From Pectinatus brassicae (GTDB taxonomy: Bacteria > Bacillota > Negativicutes > Selenomonadales > Selenomonadaceae), in the NCBI RefSeq assembly GCF_014201835.1, contig NZ_JACHFH010000001.1, positions 111,376 to 175,375 on the forward strand: a DNA stretch of 64,000 bases, in the 5' to 3' direction. How positions within the stretch are numbered: position 1 is the first letter of the stretch; the number at the start of each line of letters is the position of its first letter. The notes under the pieces were generated by a model. That model saw nothing but the letters and a program-made list of their open reading frames with translations. It was not told where the DNA came from and did no database searches. The position numbers and the translations under genes are program-made. Below are positions 35,343 through 44,932 of this stretch, piece after piece.

Positions 35343-35428
35343 GGGTAGGTGCCCGAGTGGTTAAAGGGAACAGACTGTAAATCTGTCACCGCGAGGTTAC
35401 GATGGTTCGAATCCATCCCTGCCCACCA
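35343..35428 (+). tRNA. tRNA-Tyr (anticodon GTA), copy 2
   Basis: Identical to the copy at 35141. The Arg-Tyr pair has been duplicated in tandem; only the spacers differ. Confidence 0.96.
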
Positions 35429-35496
35429 TTAATACTAAAGAAAAGTTTTAGCAAATGCTAAAGCTTTATTTTTTTATATTTAAGAGGGAAAATACT

Positions 35497-36060
35497 ATGC
35501 TTAAACGCTGCCCTTGGGCTGAAAACAGCCCCTTAGAAAAAGAATACCATGACAATGAATGGGGTATCCCCGTTCACGACGATAACAAACTCTTTGAATT
35601 TCTAATATTAGAATTAATGCAGGCCGGACTCAGCTGGTCGACAATTTTGAAAAAACGCCCAGCCTTGCAAAAAGCTTTCACTAATTGGGATTATCATAAA
35701 ATAGCTAAATATGATGCTGACAAATTTAGCAAGCTTGTAAACAACAAAGACATTATACGAAATAAATTAAAAATCAACGCTGCCATCAATAATGCCCAAC
35801 AATATATCATCATCCAAAAAGAATTTGGCAGTTTTAATGAATATATCTGGCATTTCACCGCTGGGCAAACAATCGTTAATATTTGGCATACCCTTGAAGA
35901 AGTTCCTGCTTCTACCCCACTTTCCGAGCAGATAAGTAAGGACTTAAAAAAACGTGATTTTAAATTTATCGGGCCGACTATAATCTATTCTTTTTTACAG
36001 GCTGTGGGCATTGTCGATGATCACTTATCTTCATGTTATAAAAAATCAGCTAGCAAATAA
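35497..36060 (+). CDS. tag: DNA-3-methyladenine glycosylase I
   Basis: 187 residues, the usual Tag length. It removes 3-methyladenine from alkylated DNA in base-excision repair. Family marks are the zinc-binding start RCPWAE (Cys), YHDNEWG, LELMQAGLSWSTIL, and the C-terminal VGIVDDHLSSCY with the zinc-binding His and Cys. The ATG at 35497 follows AAGAGGG; the earlier in-frame ATG at 35455 lacks a ribosome site. It follows the tRNA cluster on the same strand and may be transcribed from it. Confidence 0.94.
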   Translation: MLKRCPWAENSPLEKEYHDNEWGIPVHDDNKLFEFLILELMQAGLSWSTILKKRPALQKAFTNWDYHKIAKYDADKFSKLVNNKDIIRNKLKINAAINNAQQYIIIQKEFGSFNEYIWHFTAGQTIVNIWHTLEEVPASTPLSEQISKDLKKRDFKFIGPTIIYSFLQAVGIVDDHLSSCYKKSASK

Positions 36061-36074
36061 AATAATTTTTAAGA

Positions 36075-36260
36075 GGTTCTTGCATGCATACTCTTAATGC
36101 TTCACCCCCAACGGATCCCCTGCATATTATAGCCCTTTGCGCTTTAGCTGACTAAGAGATTAATTAATAATTAGCTTAGGGTAGGGCATAACCCTTCCGT
36201 CACTGCTTGGCAGTGCCACCTTCCCTTAAGGGACGGCTTTAAACCATAAAATATAAAGCC
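36075..36260. repeat. dispersed intergenic repeat, copy 2
   Basis: Shares with the nifE/nifN-B gap the block ATAACCCTTCCG..GCCACCTTCCCT (36188-36226), a CCCCTGCATATTATAGCCC unit with GCGCTTTAGC, and a trailing GACGGCTTTA. The inner hairpin differs (CACTGCTTGGCAGTG here), with the stem kept by compensating change. It lies between tag and a decayed operon. Confidence 0.7.
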
Positions 36261-36297
36261 GTTGTACATTTTTTATTAACATGTAACAGCCTCTTTA

Positions 36298-36649
36298 CTA
36301 AAGTTTTATATACGAAGGATATTGCCATTTTTGCAATTCGTCTTCCGGCAAAACAATTGGTTCTTTATCCTGATTAACGCTTAAAGTTCTATAATATATT
36401 TCCGCTATTTCTTCTACATATTCTGCTTTTAGATAAGCATCTTGAATAGTAGTGCTTACGGTCATAACACCGTGACTGACCAGCAGGCAGGCGTCACTTT
36501 TTTTGGAGCGGCTCAATTACCGATTGTGCCAATTCTCTTGTTCCCGGCCGACCATAAGGCGCCATCCATGCTGTTCCACCATAATATACTACTTCATATA
36601 CTATCGGCGGAGCTATTTCCACTAATTGCTGCTTCTTAGCTTCAAGCAT
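36298..36649 (-). pseudogene. class II aldolase (FucA/AraD type) pseudogene
   Basis: Two pieces of one class II aldolase: an N-side piece (APPIVYEVVYYGGTAWMAPY..PGTRELAQSV) from the ATG at 36649 and a C-side piece (SDACLLVSHGVMTVSTTIQD..) in another frame to 36298. They are joined at an A7 tract near 36500-36506, where the first frame hits a stop. About 110 N-terminal residues with metal ligands are missing as well. Together with the mtnA remnant upstream this was probably an aldolase of the 5-methylthioribose or 5-deoxyribose salvage route. Confidence 0.8.
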
Positions 36650-36669
36650 ACGGCTGCACCTTTCCTCTG

Positions 36670-37350
36670 TTATTTTTCTATCTTAAATAATTTCTGCAAA
36701 TTTTCGGCAACCGGTGGATATATTATGCCTTTTCCCGTAACTATTCCTGTTATATTCTCATGCGGGGTCACATCAAAAGATGGATTATAGACCTTAACAT
36801 CTTTTGGTGCCTTCCATACCCCAAAACGGCAAGTAACTTCTTTGGCATTGCGTTCTTCTATTGGAATATCCTCGCCTGTTACTGCTACCATATCTATGCT
36901 TGATGTAGGTGCTGCTATATACATCGGAATATATTTTTAAATGCCAGCCTTTTTCCTTAGCCAGATACATTGGTGCCATTGCCGTTCCATATCTGAATGC
37001 AGCCATCTGACCGGCATTGCAATGCGTCAGTCTCCCCATATTATCTTTTAATAAAACAATAAGATTTTCCCCTATACTGCGTCAAATATCCTCATCTTCC
37101 TGATAAATTATTTTAGCTTCCTGACGCAATATTTTTTTATATCTGCAATATTATTTTTCTTCACATTTTCTATCTTTTTAAACATTCGCTGCAATGCCCA
37201 TGACAGATTTACTGCTGTCGGTCTGCTGGTATTAAGATAATCAGCTTTTTCCTGTACATATTTATAAAATTCTTCGAAAGATGTTTCCGGTGCTGCCTTT
37301 ATCGCAAAGTACAGACCATATGCTGCCGTCACACCTATGCTTCCATTTAT
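36670..37350 (-). pseudogene. mtnA: mtnA (methylthioribose-1-phosphate isomerase) pseudogene
   Basis: Consecutive fragments in different frames match MtnA in order: GVTAAYGLYFAIKAAP..TSRPTAVNLSWALQRM (to about 37130), [20 protein letters not shown] (about 36960-37035) and [35 protein letters not shown] (36670-36924). At least two frame breaks are present, and the first 45-50 codons are gone so that the ribosome site leads to a three-codon frame. The catalytic cysteine region appears lost between the first two pieces. The gene is dead. Confidence 0.85.
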
Positions 37351-37369
37351 AATGACTCCCTTGTATTTT

Positions 37370-37417
37370 TTGTAAACGATTACTTTTATTATACAATAAT
37401 TTTAATAAAAAAGTAAA
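37370..37417 (-). promoter_or_regulatory. promoter and cre site of the dead mtnA operon
   Basis: On the minus strand TTTACT, 18 bases, TATAAT (37388-37393). Over the expected start lies TTGTAAACGATTACT (37370-37384, plus-strand reading), which fits the catabolite-responsive element consensus WTGNAANCGNWNNCW at every position. CcpA-type repression of the former operon is inferred. An AAGGGAG ribosome site also survives. Confidence 0.6.
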
Positions 37418-37462
37418 CAATATATATTTACAGAAAATTTCATTCAATAAGCCCTATATTAA

Positions 37463-37510
37463 CGTAAAAAATATGGCTGTCACACATATTTATAAAACCG
37501 CGACAGCCAC
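37463..37510 (-). terminator. terminator of the mod operon
   Basis: GGCTGTC (minus strand, 37502-37508) pairs with GACAGCC (37475-37481) and is followed by ATATTTTTT. Confidence 0.85.
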
Positions 37511-37520
37511 ACTATTACTA

Positions 37521-37730
37521 TTACTCCACAGCGACCATTACTGAACTGGCCTTGACCACTGCATAGGCTTCTTTGCCTACTACCAAACCTAACTCTTCAA
37601 CCGATTGTTTCGTTATTGTGGCACTGATTATATCGCCGCTGGCTAATTTGATTTTAACAACATCGTTTACGCTACCGGCATCAATAGCACACACAGTTCC
37701 CTTTAATTGATTTCTTGCACTTAATTTCAT
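37521..37730 (-). CDS. mop: molybdopterin/molybdate-binding protein Mop (molbindin)
   Basis: 69 residues, a single TOBE domain starting MKLSARNQLKGTV, the classic molbindin start, with SVNDVVKIKLASGDIISATIT. Molbindins form hexamers that store molybdate in the cytoplasm. The gene is ten bases after modC and closes the modABC operon, consistent with buffering molybdenum for the nitrogenase cofactor. Confidence 0.93.
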   Translation of the reverse strand: MKLSARNQLKGTVCAIDAGSVNDVVKIKLASGDIISATITKQSVEELGLVVGKEAYAVVKASSVMVAVE

Positions 37731-37740
37731 TATAAATTCC

Positions 37741-38787
37741 TCACTTCGTTAATAATATAATTTTTTCCGGCGGCATACTTACATATATATCCTTGTTTTG
37801 TAATTGCTGCCATTTATTCTTACTTAATTCCCAGCGCAGCATCCGCTGACAGCCGGTATTATAAGGGCGAATCATAACAATAAAAGAAAACGGATTTTCA
37901 ATAACTTTATCCACATGAGCCCGAAAAGAATTTACAGCGCTGTCATCTCTTTCAATTAAAAAAAAATGCGCTCTAACTCCAACATACTGCAAATCGTCTG
38001 GAATAATTGACAAACTTGTAAGCTCCAGCTGCCAGTCTATGGCGTATAAATGAAAATCATCAATTTTCCTGGCTGCTGACATATTCTTACAACCTGTCAA
38101 TACTGTTGCCGCAGCCGTCTGGGGATTATCAAAGATAGTATATCTGTCATTTACAACCTCGATAACGCCCTTATTCATTACAGCTACTCTCTTACATAAA
38201 CGATATACTTCATCGCGATTATGCGATACAAATAAGGTTGTTTTATTATATTTCTCGAGCAGCCCAGCTAGGTCCAATTCTAATTCCCATTTTAAATAAC
38301 TATCCAGTGCTGAAAATGGTTCGTCAAGCATTAACAATTCAGCCTGTGCTGCCAGTATTCTGGCTAAAGCTGCACGCTGCTGCTGTCCTCCCGATAAATT
38401 AGTCGGATAAGATTTTTCTAATCCCTGCAAATGAAAACGATTAATATTTTGCTCCACAATAGCTTTTTTTTCTTCATTAGAACCTTTAGCTACAAAAGCA
38501 ATATTTTGCTCCACTGTCATATTGGGAAACAAGGCATAATTTTGAAATAAATAACCGGCACGACGCTGCTGCGGTGATAAGTTTATATTTTTTTTACTAT
38601 CGAAGAAAACTCTGCCGTTAAATTCAATATAGCCTCTGTCAGGCGTTTCTATACCGGCAATGCATTTTAAAGTCATACTTTTACCACAGCCTGAAGCCCC
38701 TAATATTGCCATAGTTTCATCAGCTACAGTAAAATCAACATCTAAATAAAAATCATTTAATTGTTTTTCTATCTTTACCTTCAGCAT
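37741..38787 (-). CDS. modC: molybdate ABC transporter ATP-binding protein
   Basis: 348 residues. ABC ATPase with Walker A GASGCGKS, Q-loop LFQNYALFPNM, signature LSGGQQQRAALARI and Walker B LLMLDEPFSALD, then a C-terminal regulatory region of about 120 residues that is a diverged TOBE-type domain. The ATG at 38787 directly follows the modB stop (two bases); the longer frame from 38832 overlaps modB and has no ribosome site. Confidence 0.94.
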   Translation of the reverse strand: MLKVKIEKQLNDFYLDVDFTVADETMAILGASGCGKSMTLKCIAGIETPDRGYIEFNGRVFFDSKKNINLSPQQRRAGYLFQNYALFPNMTVEQNIAFVAKGSNEEKKAIVEQNINRFHLQGLEKSYPTNLSGGQQQRAALARILAAQAELLMLDEPFSALDSYLKWELELDLAGLLEKYNKTTLFVSHNRDEVYRLCKRVAVMNKGVIEVVNDRYTIFDNPQTAAATVLTGCKNMSAARKIDDFHLYAIDWQLELTSLSIIPDDLQYVGVRAHFFLIERDDSAVNSFRAHVDKVIENPFSFIVMIRPYNTGCQRMLRWELSKNKWQQLQNKDIYVSMPPEKIILLTK

Positions 38788-38788
38788 A

Positions 38789-39481
38789 TCAACCGCCATT
38801 TCCCAATGAAAGTCCCATTTTATTATTATCATTTCTTTGCAGCCAAAAATTCATCAGCATGATGACTACAAAAGAAAAGCTCATTATAACTAATACCCAA
38901 AAAACTGCCGCTGCATCATCACCCGCCTGCACTGCTGAATATATTGCCGTTGACATGGTCTGCGTCATCCCCGGAATGTTGCCGGCAACCATAATAGTAG
39001 CCCCAAATTCACCAAGTGCCCGGGCAAACGCCAGGATAATTCCAGCAATTATTCCATGCCGTGTATTCGGCACAATTATTCGCCAAAAAATTTTCCATTC
39101 TGATATCCCTAATGTTCTGGCTGCATAAATTATATTTTTATCCATCTGTTCAAAAGCACCGCGTGTCGTCCTATATACAAGCGGAAAAGCTACAACTACT
39201 GCTGCTAGTACAGTTGCCTCCCAGGTAAAAACCAAAGAATAGCCCAGGTGCATTAATATCTGTCCAACAAAGCTGTTTTTACCAAAAACAAATAACAAAA
39301 TAAATCCTAAAACTGTTGGCGGTAAAACCAATGGCAACGTTAATATAGCATCTATAAGCCCTTTGCATTTTTTTATGTTAATTACTATATAAGCAGCGTA
39401 AATTCCCGTTATAAAGGCTATTACAGTTGCTAAAGAAGCTGTTCTAAGCGATACTATAAGCGGCGAATAATCCATTATCAT
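38789..39481 (-). CDS. modB: molybdate ABC transporter permease
   Basis: 230 residues, five or six membrane helices and the EAA loop AARTLGISEWKIFWRIIVPN followed by ARALGEFGATIMVAGNIPG, typical of ModB. Its ATG overlaps the modA stop codon as ATGA, giving translational coupling. Confidence 0.95.
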   Translation of the reverse strand: MIMDYSPLIVSLRTASLATVIAFITGIYAAYIVINIKKCKGLIDAILTLPLVLPPTVLGFILLFVFGKNSFVGQILMHLGYSLVFTWEATVLAAVVVAFPLVYRTTRGAFEQMDKNIIYAARTLGISEWKIFWRIIVPNTRHGIIAGIILAFARALGEFGATIMVAGNIPGMTQTMSTAIYSAVQAGDDAAAVFWVLVIMSFSFVVIMLMNFWLQRNDNNKMGLSLGNGG

Positions 39482-40290
39482 TTGGCAGCAGCAAAACCAT
39501 ACTTGGCAAAAATTTTCATTGCTGCTTCACTTTGCAAAAAATCAACAAAACTTTGCGCCGCTTTTACCTCTTTTGTTGATTTTAATATAGCTACTGGATA
39601 AATTATCGGCTTATGGGAATCAGCTGGGGCATCAGCAATAATTTTTACCTTATCGGATACGGCTGCATCGGTTTTATAAACGACGCCACAGTCAGCATCA
39701 CCATTTTCTACCCAGGTAAGTACCGCACGCACATTATTACCGTAAACTAATTTCCCTTTTATGGCATCAATATAATTCATGCTGGTAAAACTTTGCTGTG
39801 CATATTGGCCTGCTGGCACACTTTTAGGATCACCCATAGCAATTTTTTGTACTTTATCTGTTTTTAAATCGGCAAAGCCTGCAATACCTGCTTTATTGGC
39901 TTTAGGTGTAATGAGAACAATAGAATTAACTAAAAGATCCTTGCGTGTCTTAGGTGCCAACAATTCCTTTTTTTCTAAGGCATTCATTTGTTTTGGTGAT
40001 GCTGAGATAAATATATCAGCTGGAGCACCTTGTTCTATCTGTCGTTCCAATGAACCACTCGATGCTAAATTTACAGCTATTTCTACATTAGGATTATCTT
40101 TTTTATAAACCTGTTCTAATTCCTGCATTACATCCTTTAAGCTGGCAGCGGCTGATACTATGATTTTTGTCTGTTTTTGTGCAGCAGCTGTATCTGTTTT
40201 CTTTGTCGCATTCTGTTGTCCACATCCGGCCAACAATAACATCATTGCGGCTAATACAGCCATCATTATAAAATTTAGTTTTTTCTTCAT
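39478..40290 (-). CDS. modA: molybdate-binding lipoprotein
   Basis: 270 residues. A lipoprotein signal with lipobox LLAGC (Cys23) is followed by the ModA fold: VSAAASLKDVMQEL and LASSGSLERQIEQGAPADIFISAS carry the oxyanion-binding serines, and SVPAGQYAQQ and the VENGDADCGVVYKTDA loop complete the site. It captures molybdate (or tungstate) outside the inner membrane for ModBC. Its promoter at 40352-40378 has a palindrome in the spacer. Confidence 0.95.
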   Translation of the reverse strand: MKKKLNFIMMAVLAAMMLLLAGCGQQNATKKTDTAAAQKQTKIIVSAAASLKDVMQELEQVYKKDNPNVEIAVNLASSGSLERQIEQGAPADIFISASPKQMNALEKKELLAPKTRKDLLVNSIVLITPKANKAGIAGFADLKTDKVQKIAMGDPKSVPAGQYAQQSFTSMNYIDAIKGKLVYGNNVRAVLTWVENGDADCGVVYKTDAAVSDKVKIIADAPADSHKPIIYPVAILKSTKEVKAAQSFVDFLQSEAAMKIFAKYGFAAAK

Positions 40291-40351
40291 CTCAATACAA
40301 CCTCTCTGCCTTTAATTTCAATAAATAATTACTTAAATCAATATACTAGAT

Positions 40352-40378
40352 ATTATATTGTTATCGATAAACTGTCAA
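40352..40378 (-). promoter_or_regulatory. modA promoter with embedded palindrome
   Basis: On the minus strand TTGACA (40373-40378) and a -10 TAATAT after 17 bases (or TATAAT after 15). The spacer holds GTTTATCGATAAC (40360-40372), a near-perfect palindrome. An ATCGATAA..TATTGAT arrangement loosely recalls ModE sites (ATCG..CGAT), but the match is weak. The rest of the 278-base gap is AT-rich without a gene. Confidence 0.45.
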
Positions 40379-40523
40379 ACCGCTTTTATTAAAAGACTAA
40401 TTCCAATACCGCGCTTAATTTTATCTGTAATCTTGTAAATATGCAAATATATTAAGGTTTAATTTTTTATACTTTATTTTTTTTAGTTTTTATATTTTTT
40501 TTTACTTTTTTTAATTTACTAAA

Positions 40524-40566
40524 AAACTGACCAATATACTAAAAACAGTATATTGGTCAGTTTTAA
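40524..40566. terminator. terminator after the chemoreceptor gene
   Basis: Perfect 14-bp arms (40527-40540 with 40547-40560) with a six-base loop, A run before and T run after; works on the minus strand for the chemoreceptor. Confidence 0.9.
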
Positions 40567-40568
40567 TT

Positions 40569-42254
40569 TTAAATCTTAAAGTTGTTGCTTTGTACAAACA
40601 ACTTATCAGCTAAATCACGTAAATTCTGACATGATGCAGCAATCTCTTCCATTGAAGCAGATTGTTCCTGCGTTGCCGCTGAGGTTGTTTCCATTTCACG
40701 CGCCACTATTTTGGTTTCATCATCAACACCCTGCATCTGTGCTAATACATTTTCACCATTTTTAGCTACCTCACTCATCGTTTCCGACATTTCCCTAACT
40801 TGCATTGCTACCGCAGCTGTTGTCTGCATAATATCAGAAAAGGCTTTTCCTGATTTATTTACTGAATCTATCCCCTGCTGTACTTCCCCAGTTCCTGAGG
40901 ATATTGCATCCACGGCTTCCTGCGTTTCTGTTTGAATTCTGCCAATAAGCTCCGCTATTTGCTGCGCAGCATCCTGCGACTGTTCAGCCAACTTTCTTAC
41001 TTCTTCGGCTACAACAGCAAAACCCTTTCCCTGTTCACCAGCACGTGCTGCCTCAATGGCTGCATTCAGTGCCAATAAATTAGTTTGACCGGCAATTCCT
41101 GATATAGTATCAACAATCTGGCCTATTTCCTTAGAACGCTCCCCTAATGTTGATACCACGGTAGAAGATCGCTGCGTAGTATCTTCTATAACCTTCATTT
41201 GTTCGATTGTCGAAAACATTATCTGTGTACCTTCATTGGCTGTCATAAGTGCCTTTTCGGCATCTGCAGCTGTTGCTTCCGTATCTGTAGAAACAGCTTT
41301 TATGTAATTCGTTATTTTTTCTGTATTATTAGTAGACTCGTTAATTCCCTGTGCCTGTTTATCTGCTGATTCTGCAACAACTGATACTGACTGGGCAATA
41401 TTTTGAATGGCATCAGCCGATTGATTAGCGCCTGTAGCCACCTGATTTACCGTATTAACTACCTCATTTGCGGTTTTTTGGATGCTCTGTATAAGATTTT
41501 TTATATTATCAATAGTTTTATTATATGCCTGTGCCATTTGTCCAAATTCATCTTCTGAGGCAAATTCAATTCGCTGTTTCAAATCACCCTCAGCAACTTT
41601 TTGTGATACTTCTAAAAAGCCTTTGATAAATTTATCCATATAGCGTGTAACGATTGTTGCTATAATCATGCCCAATATTAAAACTATAAACAAACCTACT
41701 GTTGTCATCCATTTTGCTTTTGTATATTCAGCCTTACCATCAGCTACATTTTTATCAGTAGCTACCACGCTGGCCTTAAAAAAACCATCTATATCACTAT
41801 TTAAATCTTTACCTATTTTTTCTACTTCAGCACTCTTGGCCTCAACAGCTGGACTTTCATGGTCTTGCCCAGCTAATACCATCCGAACCCGTTCATTTGA
41901 CGCCTTTTTATATGCTACCCATTTTCCTTGTGTACTTTCGATTTTTGGCTTATAAGATGCTAAAGAAGTATCATATAGCTTTTTAAAATTACTATCAATA
42001 TTTTTTTCACTTTGTTTCATTTCATTGACAGCATTGCTGTCTGTATGTAATAAAATATTTTGTTGTGCGGCTAAATAACTGCTCACTTCCTGGTTTATAT
42101 CAGCCATCAGCATAATCCTAGGCACCCGCTCCGTGCCTAATTCAGTAAGACGAGCATTAACATTATTCAGTGAATACAATGAAAAGACACCGACAATCCC
42201 CGTCAATACAATAACTATTGCATATGAAATATACATTCTAACCTTTAAATTCAT
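40569..42254 (-). CDS. methyl-accepting chemotaxis protein
   Basis: 561 residues: an N-terminal membrane helix (about 8-28), a four-helix-bundle periplasmic sensor (4HB_MCP, about 30-185), a second membrane helix (about 187-208), a HAMP domain (about 209-262), and the long cytoplasmic signalling coiled coil with the conserved tip [20 protein letters not shown] and [10 protein letters not shown]. It couples an external cue to CheA and implies a motile cell. The start at 42254 is preceded by AAGGATG; the frame from 42290 has no ribosome site. Transcribed alone. Confidence 0.95.
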   Translation of the reverse strand: MNLKVRMYISYAIVIVLTGIVGVFSLYSLNNVNARLTELGTERVPRIMLMADINQEVSSYLAAQQNILLHTDSNAVNEMKQSEKNIDSNFKKLYDTSLASYKPKIESTQGKWVAYKKASNERVRMVLAGQDHESPAVEAKSAEVEKIGKDLNSDIDGFFKASVVATDKNVADGKAEYTKAKWMTTVGLFIVLILGMIIATIVTRYMDKFIKGFLEVSQKVAEGDLKQRIEFASEDEFGQMAQAYNKTIDNIKNLIQSIQKTANEVVNTVNQVATGANQSADAIQNIAQSVSVVAESADKQAQGINESTNNTEKITNYIKAVSTDTEATAADAEKALMTANEGTQIMFSTIEQMKVIEDTTQRSSTVVSTLGERSKEIGQIVDTISGIAGQTNLLALNAAIEAARAGEQGKGFAVVAEEVRKLAEQSQDAAQQIAELIGRIQTETQEAVDAISSGTGEVQQGIDSVNKSGKAFSDIMQTTAAVAMQVREMSETMSEVAKNGENVLAQMQGVDDETKIVAREMETTSAATQEQSASMEEIAASCQNLRDLADKLFVQSNNFKI

Positions 42255-42542
42255 AATAACACATCCTTTGTCTTTTAAATAAAAAATCAATTACTATTGT
42301 AAATTCCTTTTGGGCAAGAAGATATTTATTATTGGCAATCATATTTATATTTGCCAAAATAGTTATATAAAACATTCTATATTTTAAAATGTTCTACTTC
42401 TTTTATAAAATTTAATGGTTACTCAAATGCCGCATTTTGAAAAATTCTAATTATTTACTATCTAATAAAATATATTTCAGTATTATTTGAAACATTTTTT
42501 TAAACGATTGGTATCTATTTTCTTTTTAATCTAGAGTCCTTA

Positions 42543-42566
42543 TTCAGGTGAATTACTTCACCTGAA
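42543..42566. terminator. hairpin downstream of wecB
   Basis: Perfect inverted repeat TTCAGGTGAA/TTCACCTGAA with four-base loop, but no T run on the minus strand. The rest of 42255-42604 is AT-rich with no gene. Confidence 0.5.
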
Positions 42567-42604
42567 AGTTTAAGTTCTCTACAGTGTTACTATTCCCAGT
42601 AATA

Positions 42605-43729
42605 TCATTTATTGTAAAACTTAAGAATCGCCTGTACAATACGCTGTGCAGCTTTTCCATCGCCATAAGGATTTGATGTTCCGGCCATACGATTATATTC
42701 CTGCTTATCATCAAGCAAGAATTTCACTTCATTGTAAATACGTTCTTTTTGCGTTCCAACAAGTTTTATTGTACCAGCCTCTACCGCTTCAGGACGTTCT
42801 GTGGTATCACGCAATACCAGTACTGGTTTCCCTAATGATGGAGCTTCTTCCTGAATACCACCAGAATCAGTCAATATCAAATGGGCTCTATGCATTAAAT
42901 TAGCAAATGGCTCATAATCGAGTGGATCAATTAAATGTACACGTTCCAAATTGCCAAGTTCAGAATTAACCACTTCTCTGACTTTGGGATTTTTATGTAC
43001 AGGGAAAATAACTTCAACATCATCATATTCAGCTACAATCTGTTTTAATGCCGTATAAACATGACGCATTGGCTCACCTAAATTTTCTCGTCTATGGGTC
43101 GTAACTAATATAATGCGTTTATTTTCAAAATCAATTGACTGCAATAATTCATCGGCAAAAATATAATTATCCTGAACAGTCATATGCAGAGCATCAATTA
43201 CGGTATTACCTGTAATAAAAATTTTATCCTTAGGTATATTTTCCTTTAACAAATTATCACAGGCCATCTGCGTTGGCGCAAAATGTAAATCAGCTAATGC
43301 TCCAGTGAGTTTTCTATTTATTTCTTCAGGAAACGGGGAATATTTATTATTCGTTCGCAGACCAGCTTCAACATGTCCCACAGCTGTCTCATGATAATAC
43401 GATGCCAAAGCACCAGCAAACGTAGTGGTAGTATCACCATGTACCAGTACAATGTCTGGTTTTTCTTTGCTCAATACTTTATCTAAGCCATTCATGGCTT
43501 TTGTTGTAATATCGAATAATGTCTGACCGCTGGCCATAATATCCAAATCATAATCAGGTTTTATCGCAAATAAATGCAGTACCTGGTCAAGCATATCGCG
43601 ATGCTGCGCCGTCACTGCAATTATCGGCTCAATCTGCTCATGTTTTGCCAATTCTAATACAACTGGTGCCATTTTTATTGCTTCAGGCCTAGTTCCAAAA
43701 ACAGTCATTACTTTGATTTTTTTTTCCAT
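42605..43729 (-). CDS. wecB: UDP-N-acetylglucosamine 2-epimerase (non-hydrolysing)
   Basis: 374 residues. Interconverts UDP-GlcNAc and UDP-ManNAc for surface glycans. Motifs: VFGTRPEAIKMAPV at the start, VHGDTTTTFAGALASYY, VEAGLRTNN, PFPEEINRKL, THRREN and TDSGGIQEEAPSLGKPVLVLRD. Follows wecA by 87 bases. It is the last gene of the long housekeeping operon; the upstream enzyme starts the lipid-linked glycan. Confidence 0.96.
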   Translation of the reverse strand: MEKKIKVMTVFGTRPEAIKMAPVVLELAKHEQIEPIIAVTAQHRDMLDQVLHLFAIKPDYDLDIMASGQTLFDITTKAMNGLDKVLSKEKPDIVLVHGDTTTTFAGALASYYHETAVGHVEAGLRTNNKYSPFPEEINRKLTGALADLHFAPTQMACDNLLKENIPKDKIFITGNTVIDALHMTVQDNYIFADELLQSIDFENKRIILVTTHRRENLGEPMRHVYTALKQIVAEYDDVEVIFPVHKNPKVREVVNSELGNLERVHLIDPLDYEPFANLMHRAHLILTDSGGIQEEAPSLGKPVLVLRDTTERPEAVEAGTIKLVGTQKERIYNEVKFLLDDKQEYNRMAGTSNPYGDGKAAQRIVQAILKFYNK

Positions 43730-43816
43730 GCTATTTCCTCCTACCGGTTAAGCTAGCCGGGGGTCACTTCTAAGGCTTTTTCTTAATTTTATTGCTAATG
43801 TTACTGTTTATTATTA

Positions 43817-44863
43817 TCATACATGTAGATTATTTTTAGTATGAAATATACCTATTTTTTTGGCGCCATAAATAATAACCAAAAGAATAAATAATAATAT
43901 TACCGCTCCGGCATATTCATTTACCTGGGTCAGGGCAATAGCACTTAAACCTAAAAAGCTGCTAAATACATACATTAATAATACTGCCTGACGTTGCGTA
44001 AATCCTAAATCCAGTAAACGATGATGCAAATGACCCTTATCAGGTTTAAAAATAGGAATACCACCTCTGTATCTGCGTACTATAGCAAACGTAGTATCGA
44101 GTATTGGCAGGCCCAACGTCAATATTGGTACAATGAGTGCAATAGTCGTAGCACTTTTTACTACTCCAATTATGGAAATTCCCGCTAGTATAAACCCTAG
44201 AAACATACTGCCGGTATCCCCCATAAATATTCTGGCCGGATTAAAATTATAACGTAAAAACCCCAAAGCTGAACCAACAATCGCAGCTGTTATCGTTACA
44301 ATAAACGCATCTTGCTGCTGATAGGCCACCAATAATAGTGTTATGCCAGCTATTGTTGATACACCGGCTGCTAATCCATCAAGTCCATCAATAAGATTTA
44401 TTGTATTAGTAAGACCAACTATCCAAAAGATAGTTACCGGCACTGACAGGTATTCAAGAAAAATCCAATTGCCAAATGGATTTGTTATAAAATCTATTCT
44501 AACATCAAAAGATACCAAGATGCAGGCTGCCGCAATTTGTCCTAATAATTTTACTTTAGCTGGTAAATTTGTATAATCATCAATTATCCCTACCAGTACA
44601 ATAAAGCTTCCTCCCAGCAGCAACCCCAGCAGATCATTTTCATGACCGCTCAGTAAATCCGTGGAAAAAGTTAATATTGCTATCGTAATCACAAAACCAG
44701 CATATATTCCCAAACCACCTATACGCGGTATTGGCTTATGATGGACTTTTCTTTTGTCTGGTGCATCTATCGCACCTGTTTTTATAGCAAATTTTATCAC
44801 CATTGGCATTATAGCAAGCACTATTACCAACGCTATGATAAATGCCAAAAAGCCTGTCGACAT
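43817..44863 (-). CDS. wecA: undecaprenyl-phosphate GlcNAc-1-phosphate transferase (WecA/TagO family)
   Basis: 348 residues with about ten membrane helices. It moves a sugar-1-phosphate from a UDP-sugar to undecaprenyl phosphate. Family motifs: DAPDKRKVHHKPIPRIGG, GIIDDYTNLPAK (Asp-Asp), NTINLIDGLDGLAAG, FMGDTGSMFLGF and the histidine-rich loop HLHHRLLDLGFTQRQ. Together with WecB it points to lipopolysaccharide or enterobacterial-common-antigen-like glycan synthesis in the outer membrane. The sugar specificity is by family only. Confidence 0.94.
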   Translation of the reverse strand: MSTGFLAFIIALVIVLAIMPMVIKFAIKTGAIDAPDKRKVHHKPIPRIGGLGIYAGFVITIAILTFSTDLLSGHENDLLGLLLGGSFIVLVGIIDDYTNLPAKVKLLGQIAAACILVSFDVRIDFITNPFGNWIFLEYLSVPVTIFWIVGLTNTINLIDGLDGLAAGVSTIAGITLLLVAYQQQDAFIVTITAAIVGSALGFLRYNFNPARIFMGDTGSMFLGFILAGISIIGVVKSATTIALIVPILTLGLPILDTTFAIVRRYRGGIPIFKPDKGHLHHRLLDLGFTQRQAVLLMYVFSSFLGLSAIALTQVNEYAGAVILLFILLVIIYGAKKIGIFHTKNNLHV

Positions 44864-44932
44864 TTATAGCGCACTTCCTTTACTAAATACAGTAGAACGC
44901 ATATTATGCTTCTTTCTATATGATATTATTAC

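Noticed and set aside
37262..37447. 61-residue frame upstream of the mtnA remnant
   Set aside because: It runs through the promoter and the out-of-frame mtnA 5' end; its sequence has no gene-like features.
40350..40380. Bona fide ModE operator
   Set aside because: Only the outer ATCG/TGAT bases fit and the half-sites are unequal; kept as an undefined palindrome.
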